From contig CAYUVA010000021.1 of the NCBI GenBank assembly GCA_964448115.1, forward strand, positions 1-63,432: a DNA stretch of 63,432 nucleotides, given 5' to 3'. Shown piece by piece: positions 47,561-55,059 of this stretch (the stretch's first letter is position 1; every line of letters starts with the position of its first letter). This stretch comes from CAYUVA01 sp964448115 [NCBI: uncultured bacterium]. GTDB taxonomy: Bacteria > CAYUVA01. The position numbers and the translations under genes are program-made. The notes below the pieces were generated by a model, which worked only from the letters and a program-made list of their open reading frames with translations, made no database searches and was not told the origin of the DNA.

Positions 47561-49297
47561 ATGATTATGGATTATAGAAAACGCGGACTTTTCATGTTAA
47601 CGGCATTCAGCCTATTATTATCGTGTTACTGTACCTGCGGTGCATCGATGTTCTCCTTTGCTATCGAGACTGAGACGGCTACCCAGACGCCGACAGGGAT
47701 GCCTAGCAATACTCCAACGCCGACAGCGACCGAGGAACCGACATCCACCCCTACGCCAACGCCTATGGACCCGCCAGGTCTTTTGGTGCCCGAAGACGAG
47801 GCTCGCTTCGGTTACAATAGTGTACCACCCTTATTCGAGTGGGAACAATCGAGCAATGCAGCCTACTATGTTATTCAGATATCAGCCAGTGAAACCTTCG
47901 ATATCAATGCAAGCGCCAGTTTCTACACCGAGGCAACCAGTCTCGACCTCGGCTTCTTCATTCCCCGAGGAGCCTGGAGCAATATTGCCATAACCTTATA
48001 CTGGCGGGTTGCTTATGTGGATGCTCAGGACAACACCAGCGATTACAGCCCAAGCAGGGTACTATACAAGACCGATATCATCCCTCCTGAGCCTCTGAAG
48101 CCTGCCGACGATGCACGCTATGGCGCCCCTAGCGTGCCGGCTGTTCTCTCCTGGAGCCAAGGAGTTGGAAGCATCGCTAACTACATGGTTCAGGTGAGCA
48201 TCGACGAGGACTTTGCTTCAGAATCGAGCGGAACGCTGATTGCAATGGAAAATTGGCTCGACCTGGCAACGGTCATCGACCAGCAGACCTGGGACGCACT
48301 TAAACTCAAGCTCTATTGGCGGGTCTGTGCCATTGATTTCCAAGCACGACCAAGCCCTTGGAGCCATGCTAACTATTTCTACAAATCGACCCTGCCAAGC
48401 CCCAATCTTCTGATGCCAAGCAATGCCTATCGTTTCGGCGCAAGGGAAGAGCCGATGACCAGGCTGCAATGGGGAGAGGTGGATGGTGCGCAGTCGTACA
48501 TGGTCGAGTTTGCACGAGATGAGCGATTCAAACACCCGCTCGGTTCGATCATCGTCTCTGGTACCGAGCTTGACTTTACCCCTTATTTTGACCTGAATAG
48601 CTGGTATATTTTCCATGGGAGGTATTACTGGCGGGTCTGTGCAATAGATAATGACTGGCTTTATGGTCCCTACAGTTCAGCCTGGGAGTTTAGCAAAAAT
48701 CGCTGGCAGAGGTACGCTGCCTACGGCGACAGCATTACCATGGGATATGGGGTGGAATACTACGAGATGGGCTGTTTCTGCGGATACCCGCCGCTGCTAC
48801 TGGCTGAGCTTAGGGAACATTATGGCTCGCAGGTTCAGATTGTGCTGTGGGGACTGGGGGGCGCAAAAAGCAAGGATGGATATGATACAGCAGAATTATT
48901 GTTGAAGAACGACTTTGTCAGCCACATACTTATCCTGTTCGGCATAAACGATATTGTTGATTCCGGCAACTGCGATCCCCCATTCGAATGTCGCACCGTT
49001 GAACACCTCAATAACATAATAAAGCTTGCTCGAAGCTATAAGGCACAGCCGTATGTTGGACAGCTCATACCTGTAAATCCAGAGGGCGGACAGGCGATAC
49101 ACCAGGATAATGTGGATGCGATGAACCGCCAGATCAGGGTATTGGCTACCCTTTCCGATACTCCCTGCGCGGATCTAAATACCCCCTTCTGGGAGGCTGC
49201 AAGCGATATATCGATCTTCTTCAAGGACTGGGGACATCCCAACGACATGGGATATGCTATCATGACCATCGGATGGCTGAGCGTGCTAGCTCCATGA
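47561..49297 (+). CDS. Exported SGNH/GDSL hydrolase with fibronectin-like repeats
   Basis: A 578-residue protein. A signal-peptide-like start (LTAFSLLLSCYCTCGA) is followed by a Thr-Pro linker (about 40-70). Three repeats of about 100 residues follow, each with 'L..P.D.AR.G....P...W.....A..Y.VQ.S.D..F' and 'YWRV.AID', like fibronectin III domains. The C-terminal 190 residues are an SGNH hydrolase: GDSITMGYG near 390 (Ser nucleophile), LGGAKS near 431, GIND near 460, and DWGHPND near 560 (Asp-His). SGNH enzymes are often esterases or polysaccharide acetyl/acyl transfer enzymes. Its place in the polysaccharide locus suggests a glycan ester substrate outside the cell. AAGGAAT precedes the start. 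Confidence 0.88.
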   Translation: MIMDYRKRGLFMLTAFSLLLSCYCTCGASMFSFAIETETATQTPTGMPSNTPTPTATEEPTSTPTPTPMDPPGLLVPEDEARFGYNSVPPLFEWEQSSNAAYYVIQISASETFDINASASFYTEATSLDLGFFIPRGAWSNIAITLYWRVAYVDAQDNTSDYSPSRVLYKTDIIPPEPLKPADDARYGAPSVPAVLSWSQGVGSIANYMVQVSIDEDFASESSGTLIAMENWLDLATVIDQQTWDALKLKLYWRVCAIDFQARPSPWSHANYFYKSTLPSPNLLMPSNAYRFGAREEPMTRLQWGEVDGAQSYMVEFARDERFKHPLGSIIVSGTELDFTPYFDLNSWYIFHGRYYWRVCAIDNDWLYGPYSSAWEFSKNRWQRYAAYGDSITMGYGVEYYEMGCFCGYPPLLLAELREHYGSQVQIVLWGLGGAKSKDGYDTAELLLKNDFVSHILILFGINDIVDSGNCDPPFECRTVEHLNNIIKLARSYKAQPYVGQLIPVNPEGGQAIHQDNVDAMNRQIRVLATLSDTPCADLNTPFWEAASDISIFFKDWGHPNDMGYAIMTIGWLSVLAP

Positions 49298-49308
49298 TCT
49301 AAATAAAT

Positions 49309-50271
49309 ATGCAAAACGAGCAGAAGCTTCCCGAAGTCTCAATTATTATCTGTACCCATAACCGAAGCGAGTTATGTCACCAGGCGGTAATGAACGTAAT
49401 TGAAAGATGTCCGCCAGCAATAATCCCTTACGAAGTGATCATAGTGGATAACTTCTCCACCGACAATACGAAGGTGATGGCTTGCCAGTTGGAAAGTCAA
49501 TTTAGGGGTATAGTTCGCTATATATACGAACCGAAGCTCGGATTATCCAATGCAAGGAATCGAGGGATATCTGAAGCGAAGGCAACTAAGCTGATCGTCT
49601 TTCTGGACGATGATGCACAGGTTACGCAAGGATGGCTTCAGGGATTGGTTGCGGTCTTCGAGCAACATGATGATGCAGTCGCCTGCGGTGGAAGGGTGGA
49701 ACCGCTATTCGCCCAATACCCACCGCCCAGTTACATTGAGGGTAAGGCTTATGAGTACCTGGGCAAATATGATCTCGGCGACGAGATAACTCCCTGCCAG
49801 TGGATACCGGGAGGCAACTGTGCATTTCGCAAGGAATTGCTTTTGGAGGTGGATGGGTTCGATGAGCGGCTGGGGAGGAGGGGAAGCAAGCCTACCTTAA
49901 GCGGTGAGGAGACATACCTGCTCAAACAGCTCATCCAGAAAACAGGCGGTAGGTTGTATTATACGCCTAAAGCCAAGATCTATCACCATATATCCCCCGA
50001 ACGCACCAGAATACGCAATATGTGCCTGCTCTATTATGGGCAGGGGAGAAGCAAGTTTACCCTGGAAGCCTTGGAGTTTCCAATAAACCGCGTTATTTGT
50101 AGAAACCTGCTGATAATTTCGCTGCTAAGAGTAATTAAAAGAGCTATAAAAATTACCTTTAATATTCTTCTTTTAAGCAAGGACAAAGCAATCAAGGATC
50201 TCTTTCATGCCTGCTTTCATCTTGGATACGCTATTTCAGCCATGAGATGGGAATCGCCAGAGTGCTCATAA
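49309..50271 (+). CDS. GT2 family glycosyltransferase
   Basis: A 320-residue protein. The GT-A core is SIIICTHNRSEL, VDNFSTDNT, LGLSNARNRGI, and the metal motif FLDDDAQV near 100. CQWIPGGNCAFRKELL and LSGEETYL (near 205) resemble acceptor and catalytic regions of enzymes in capsule or O-antigen loci. The C terminus is amphipathic rather than clearly transmembrane. It starts 11 nt after the SGNH hydrolase gene, with no strong ribosome-binding site, so is likely co-translated or coupled. The transferred sugar is unknown. Confidence 0.9.
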   Translation: MQNEQKLPEVSIIICTHNRSELCHQAVMNVIERCPPAIIPYEVIIVDNFSTDNTKVMACQLESQFRGIVRYIYEPKLGLSNARNRGISEAKATKLIVFLDDDAQVTQGWLQGLVAVFEQHDDAVACGGRVEPLFAQYPPPSYIEGKAYEYLGKYDLGDEITPCQWIPGGNCAFRKELLLEVDGFDERLGRRGSKPTLSGEETYLLKQLIQKTGGRLYYTPKAKIYHHISPERTRIRNMCLLYYGQGRSKFTLEALEFPINRVICRNLLIISLLRVIKRAIKITFNILLLSKDKAIKDLFHACFHLGYAISAMRWESPECS

Positions 50272-50286
50272 TAACTTGCAGGTTAG

Positions 50287-51270
50287 CTAGCGTGGATCGA
50301 CAAGTATCGATTGTCTTATGAAATGAACCAAAAAGACAATGAGGATCGACACCATCAGCCCGCTCAAAGCTATTACCACGCCCCATTGAAGCCTTGCCGG
50401 CGTATGTTTTTTTATGCTGATTGTGCCGATATTGCTCGACTCTTTTGCACTCAACTTCGCTTGATCGACATAAGCCTGGAAGCGAAAATAGTCTCTTTGC
50501 TCGACTGAGATCACGGAGAGCAGCGCCTCCCACTCGCTTAGCTTCTCCGAGTATTGCTCAGCCAGCGATAAGATAGATTTATGCTGCTCTATTTCTCTTT
50601 GAAGCTCGGCAAGCCTTTTTTCGATATTTTGTCTTTCTTTGGATGAGACATCCTCTGTCAGGCGCACAAGCAGCTCTCCCTTCAGTTCGAGGAGGCTTTC
50701 GTACTCGATACTCCAAGCTTGGGGAGTGTATCTATCTCTTAGCTTATTGAGCTGCGATGAAAGCTCGGTCTTTGTATTTTGCAAGGAATTAAGCCGTTGA
50801 GCGCTGGCAGCAGCCAGTTCTTCATATACGGTAACTATGTAGTTTCCAGTCTTTTGGGCGATAGTTTCGGCAAATATCTTGGCTTGTCGTTCGACAGGGA
50901 GGTTCGCTCGTATGATATATTTGTTTATGTTTCCGTCGAATTTCGCTTGGATAGTCTCTGCAATCATCAAAGGATTGAGCTGCAATGATGGATCTTTAGA
51001 TTTTAACTCCTCAGCAAGGGAGTTAATAAACTCCAGCCCCTGTACATATTCATCGAAGAAATAGAACCTCCAGGGCGAGTCCTCCCTTATTTTATCGAGA
51101 TCGACTGCTATCTCTGCCGTATAGTAGGTATCCATCATGGCAGATAATATCGTTGCGCATAAGATGCTGAACAAGACCAAGACAACTAACAGCCAACGGT
51201 AGTTCAGAAGCACATTAAGATAATCACCAAGCGTCGGGTATTTTTGATCCATTTCGGGCATATCGCTCAT
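50287..51270 (-). CDS. Wzz-like polysaccharide co-polymerase
   Basis: A 327-residue protein. One transmembrane helix at about 26-48 (LLVVLVLFSILCATILS), a long periplasmic part with coiled coil (about 150-260, rich in LNSLQNTKTELSSQLNKL-type heptads), and a second helix near 295-315 give the Wzz/chain-length-determinant layout. These proteins oligomerise in the inner membrane and set polysaccharide length. There is no cytoplasmic tyrosine kinase domain or Walker motif. It reads opposite to the transferase genes, whose last gene ends 15 nt away. Confidence 0.78.
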   Translation of the reverse strand: MSDMPEMDQKYPTLGDYLNVLLNYRWLLVVLVLFSILCATILSAMMDTYYTAEIAVDLDKIREDSPWRFYFFDEYVQGLEFINSLAEELKSKDPSLQLNPLMIAETIQAKFDGNINKYIIRANLPVERQAKIFAETIAQKTGNYIVTVYEELAAASAQRLNSLQNTKTELSSQLNKLRDRYTPQAWSIEYESLLELKGELLVRLTEDVSSKERQNIEKRLAELQREIEQHKSILSLAEQYSEKLSEWEALLSVISVEQRDYFRFQAYVDQAKLSAKESSNIGTISIKKHTPARLQWGVVIALSGLMVSILIVFLVHFIRQSILVDPR

Positions 51271-51390
51271 ATTTTATGTTATCACCCTTTTTTAAAATAA
51301 TGCAAGAACATTGAAGGATATGGTGTTATCCTTCATATAAATCGTAATATCGATTGTGTCCCTGGTGCCAGCCTGAGCGTAGATCGAAAC

Positions 51391-51945
51391 CTACCTCCCG
51401 AAGACGAGCTTGCCGCCTAGGTATCCGAGGACTCCGACCATGCCGCTCGCACAACCTAATATAACCAGGTATATATAGCTCAGGAAGCCCTTGTTTATGA
51501 CGATATTCGGGGATACCGAGTGAAGGAATATCAACACGAGACCTACCACGGTCAAGGCGATGCCCAGCTTGATCTTCAGCGGAAAGATGCTGCTTGTACC
51601 CTTTTTATACAAGATTATCCAATCGAGCATCCCGGATAGAAGCGTCAGCGGCGCAGCTATTGTCCCTGCGATGACCATATAAAATGATACGCACTCGAAC
51701 TTGGGATTGCCATAGAGCATGTACAGAATGAGAAACAACAGCGACACTGGGAATAGAGCGTTGGGCAGATGGGACATTATGGGGTGCAGGTGAAAACGGC
51801 TTAACAGGTACTCCAAGCCGAAGCTCTCTTGCTTTTCTTCCAAAAGGACAAATTTGGACTTATCAGCCTTGCATACCGGGCAGATCTCAGGCGGCTCATC
51901 GCCGACATGGATGTAACCGCAAACCGTGCATTTCCATTTCTTCAT
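51391..51945 (-). CDS. Rubredoxin-like domain fused to a DUF2231-like membrane domain
   Basis: I set the start at ATG 51945, which has AAGGAGC about 9 nt upstream; the earlier TTG at 51966 would place the start inside that site. Of 184 residues, the first 35 form a rubredoxin-type iron site (CTVCGYIHVGDEPPEICPVC), as at the end of rubrerythrin. The rest has four transmembrane helices with HLHPIMSHLPNALFPV, the His-rich signature of DUF2231-like membrane proteins, which may hold heme. This suggests electron transfer at the membrane. Both halves are recognisable; the physiological partner is unknown. The gene is alone on its strand. Confidence 0.85.
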   Translation of the reverse strand: MKKWKCTVCGYIHVGDEPPEICPVCKADKSKFVLLEEKQESFGLEYLLSRFHLHPIMSHLPNALFPVSLLFLILYMLYGNPKFECVSFYMVIAGTIAAPLTLLSGMLDWIILYKKGTSSIFPLKIKLGIALTVVGLVLIFLHSVSPNIVINKGFLSYIYLVILGCASGMVGVLGYLGGKLVFGR

Positions 51946-52001
51946 AAGAAATTGCTCCTTTACCAAGTAATTCTATTGGCTTTTATTGAAAACAGGTATC
52001 A

Positions 52002-52029
52002 TTGTCAATGTCAGCAGGTGTGATATAAT
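52002..52029 (+). promoter_or_regulatory. Promoter of the 52-kb lipoprotein gene
   Basis: TTGTCA (52002-52007) and consensus TATAAT (52024-52029) are 16 nt apart, about 37 nt before the start codon. AAGGAG follows at the correct distance from the ATG. Confidence 0.6.
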
Positions 52030-52066
52030 AAGATAGATTAACACTAGAAATCTCAAGGAGAATACC

Positions 52067-52939
52067 ATGACAGCAAAGTCTATCAGCCTGCTTGGCATCA
52101 TGGTACTTGCAGCGGCGCTTGTGGGTTGCGAGTCCGGCAGCGATTCCAATAACGGCAACGGGGATGAGGTCTCCTATACGGTGAATATTCAGGCTTCAGC
52201 TACATATATAGAGGGACCTCCCCAGAATGTGCACCTGACCGCTATTGTTTATGACCAGGATAACAACGAGGTTACCGAGTGGACGCCAACCTGGACGGCA
52301 GACGGCGGCACACTAAGCTCCGAGGCTGGCTTCGAGGTCGATTGGCTTTCGCCCGAGCTTATGGGGTCTTATCGGATCACAGCAAAGATTACCGATGACA
52401 AGGGACGAACAGCCGAGGGCTTTGTGATCATCGATGTTTACAATGTGATCTGGCCTCTCAAGGAGGGCAACTTCTGGCGATACTTCTGCGCCGAGGTTGA
52501 AAGGGAAAACTACACCATGGAGGTGGTCGGCTTCGAGACGGTGCACGATACCTATTGCGCTGTGGTCTATTACCAGTACCCGACGCCGGATCAGTATCCC
52601 TACAAGTACTTCATCAACTTCACCACCGGTTTGTGGTTCTACGGCGAGCGAGATAATCCCCGCTACGAGCCTGGATTGCGCTATATGTTCCCTGGCCCAG
52701 TGGGCGCTGAGTGGTACTATGGCGAGTACCGCTTCAAGATTGTGGGAAAGGACCTGACCGTGGTTACCCCTGCTGGTGTCTTTGAGGGATGTTATCAGTA
52801 CAAGAGAACCTATCACGAGTTCGAGGAGAGCTGGGAGGATCACTATCTATGCCCCAATGTCGGCATTGTGAAGATAGATCGCTATGTCTATTACAACTTC
52901 GTCTCCAGCAGCCAGTTGTTAACCTATACGCTTAATTAA
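52067..52939 (+). CDS. Lipoprotein with Ig-like and unknown beta-rich domain
   Basis: A 290-residue protein. The lipobox LVGC is at about 19-22, followed by a Ser/Asn/Gly spacer. Residues 37-125 form an Ig/PKD-like domain (YDQDNNEVTEWTPTWTADGG; GSYRITAKITDDKGR). The C-terminal half, from 'VIWPLKEGNFWRYF' to 'VVTPAGVFEGCYQYKRTY' and 'CPNVGIVKIDRY', follows a pattern frequent in lipoproteins of environmental bacteria (a 'PLK.G..W.Y' start and 'PAG.F..C..' centre) whose role is unknown. It has its own promoter, and a terminator candidate follows, so it appears to be a single-gene unit. Confidence 0.87.
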   Translation: MTAKSISLLGIMVLAAALVGCESGSDSNNGNGDEVSYTVNIQASATYIEGPPQNVHLTAIVYDQDNNEVTEWTPTWTADGGTLSSEAGFEVDWLSPELMGSYRITAKITDDKGRTAEGFVIIDVYNVIWPLKEGNFWRYFCAEVERENYTMEVVGFETVHDTYCAVVYYQYPTPDQYPYKYFINFTTGLWFYGERDNPRYEPGLRYMFPGPVGAEWYYGEYRFKIVGKDLTVVTPAGVFEGCYQYKRTYHEFEESWEDHYLCPNVGIVKIDRYVYYNFVSSSQLLTYTLN

Positions 52940-52969
52940 GTTAGGCGGTAGAGCGGTTGGTACACGATC

Positions 52970-52991
52970 TCCCGACAAGGTCGGGGATTTT
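52970..52991 (+). terminator. Rho-independent terminator after the lipoprotein gene
   Basis: TCCCGAC and GTCGGGG make a 7-bp stem (one T-G pair) with loop AAG, followed by ATTTTAT. It lies 31 nt after the stop codon. Confidence 0.6.
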
Positions 52992-53088
52992 ATAGGGGCT
53001 AAGAATAAATTTACTCCCTCATGGCAAGGAAAATCTGCAGGCTGATCCAAGGGTTCAATGCCCTCGCAGATGATGTATAATTCAAGCC

Positions 53089-55059
53089 ATGAGCTTTGTT
53101 TCATTGTTCAAGCGGAATCTTCTCCTTGCGATGATTATTGTACTAGTCGCCCTATGCTTCCGAGGACTTCTTTATTTTGAGATAAAGGATGTGGCATTCA
53201 TCAAGGCTCCCATACTCGACAGCCATTTCTATCAAGAGCAGGCAAAACAGATACTCGGGGAAGATATCGATCCCCGTTTGTCATACAAGCACAAGCCATT
53301 CTTCATGTCCCCCGGCTACCCTTATTTTCTGGCGCTCACCTCGCTTATCCCGGCTGTTTCCGACCTCGAGGCAGCCATATTTACCCAGTATCTTATAGGG
53401 GCTGCACTTGCCGTGTTGTTATTCTTAATAACAGCCAGGTTCACCACCCTGAAAATCGCCTTTATCACTGGCATGTTGGCTGCCATCTATCGGCCGCTGG
53501 CTTTCTATGAGAGCCACCTGCTGGCTGATGCACTGGCATGTTTTTTCGTTGTCCTTATGCTGCACCTGCTATATATCGCCCTAGATTTCGCCAAGCCTGG
53601 AATAGGTCTTTTTTTTCTCTCCGGCGTAATCGGTGGTGTAAGCGTGCTGATGCGCACTAATTATTTGCTTTTTTGCCTGCTGGTGCCCCTGGGGGTGTGG
53701 CTCAGTTCTAACCGCTTCAATGCTAGGGAGAGCATTGCCCGCTCGCTTCTAGTGTTGGCCGGAGTGTTGTCGGTTATCATGCCGGTTATCATCCGTAATG
53801 CGCTGCTCCCAGGTGGCGCGCCACTGATCACTAATAATTTGGGTATAAATCTCTATATCGGCAACAACCCGCGAGCTAACGGCTCATACAAGCCTCTAAT
53901 GGAGGCGGTTGCGTCTTATGATCCCGAGGCTGCCGACTATGCTCAACAGCAAGCCGGCAAGAAGATGACCAGTATAGAGGTTTCAGCTTTTTACAGGAAC
54001 AAGGCGCTCGAATTCATCGCAACTCATCCGCTGAAGGCACTCAAGCTCACCGCAAGGAAGGCGCTGATGCTCTTTAACGACTACGAGATCCCGCAGATAT
54101 ATAATATCCATTATTATGCTCGTATAAGTCGGCTGATTTCCGCACCCTGGCTACCTACATTTGGGTGGATATTCGTGCCCGGAGCGGTGGGCATGGTAAC
54201 CGGATTAAGAAACTGGCGCAGATACATCTTGATATACCTGCTAATTCTTTCCGTGAGCGCCTCGGTGATACCTTTTTTCATCACCGCCCGTTTTCGGCTT
54301 GCTATAGCTGTTTCGCTGATGATATTCAGTGGCATCGCAATTCAAAGGATGCTCGATCTGGCGCGCTATGGAAGGATTAAGGAGTTATCCTTGAGCCTGC
54401 TTGTAGCTGTGGTCGCCTTGATAATATGCTTACTGCCTCTGCCGGTAGATTTCACCGAGTCCGGCATGGTCTATGCGCACGCTCAGCTCGCCTCCGCCTA
54501 CCGCAAGCTGGGCGATGATGAGGCAGCCCTGGCTGAGATGCTCAAATTCCTTGAGCATGAGCCGAATAACTCTCGGATGTTGTATAATGTAGGCTATCTG
54601 AACCTGGTTTTGGGCAGGCTATCGGAGGCGGAGCGCTATCTTGAGCGGGCAGTATCAGCAGATGCCGATTTCGCCAACGCCTGGGGGCTTTTATTCGAGG
54701 TTAGATATCGGCTGGGCAAAAAATTGGAGGCTAAGAGCGCACTTACGAAGTTAAAAGCCATAATGCCCCAACATCCCAAGATAGATTACAACCTGGGCGT
54801 GTTGTGCATGGAATTGGGGGATCTACACTGTGCAATGCAAGCTATGCAACGCTCTTTGGTGCAAAGCCCTGATGACCCGCTTGCCATAAGCAACCTGGCT
54901 ACTCTATATGCCAATATCGGGGAGTTGAAACGAGCCAGGGAGCTATACCAACGAGCGCTTGAGCTGGTGCCTGAGCTATCACAGGCAAAAAACAACCTGG
55001 CAAGGCTAGAGAAGATCATGGACACGCAGACCACGATTCAATATGGGAATGATAGGTGA
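53089..55059 (+). CDS. GT-C-type membrane glycosyltransferase with C-terminal TPRs
   Basis: A 656-residue protein. About ten transmembrane helices fill residues 10-455. PILDSHFYQEQAKQI near 45 and FMSPGYPYFLALTSL near 75 match the first extracytoplasmic loop and membrane re-entry of GT39/ArnT-like enzymes, which take sugars from polyprenyl phosphates. The acidic residue in the first loop is here ILDSHFY. From about 465 to 650, four or five TPRs follow (YRKLGDDEAALAEMLKFLE; YANIGELKRARELYQRALEL). The stop codon overlaps the GTG start of the next gene. Likely role: glycosylation of an envelope acceptor, possibly protein. Confidence 0.85.
   Translation: MSFVSLFKRNLLLAMIIVLVALCFRGLLYFEIKDVAFIKAPILDSHFYQEQAKQILGEDIDPRLSYKHKPFFMSPGYPYFLALTSLIPAVSDLEAAIFTQYLIGAALAVLLFLITARFTTLKIAFITGMLAAIYRPLAFYESHLLADALACFFVVLMLHLLYIALDFAKPGIGLFFLSGVIGGVSVLMRTNYLLFCLLVPLGVWLSSNRFNARESIARSLLVLAGVLSVIMPVIIRNALLPGGAPLITNNLGINLYIGNNPRANGSYKPLMEAVASYDPEAADYAQQQAGKKMTSIEVSAFYRNKALEFIATHPLKALKLTARKALMLFNDYEIPQIYNIHYYARISRLISAPWLPTFGWIFVPGAVGMVTGLRNWRRYILIYLLILSVSASVIPFFITARFRLAIAVSLMIFSGIAIQRMLDLARYGRIKELSLSLLVAVVALIICLLPLPVDFTESGMVYAHAQLASAYRKLGDDEAALAEMLKFLEHEPNNSRMLYNVGYLNLVLGRLSEAERYLERAVSADADFANAWGLLFEVRYRLGKKLEAKSALTKLKAIMPQHPKIDYNLGVLCMELGDLHCAMQAMQRSLVQSPDDPLAISNLATLYANIGELKRARELYQRALELVPELSQAKNNLARLEKIMDTQTTIQYGNDR

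Noticed and set aside
52942-52990. tRNA-like string (GGTAGAGCGGTTGGTACACG) before the terminator
   Set aside because: It resembles a D arm and T arm but no acceptor or anticodon stem can be formed; read as spacer plus terminator.
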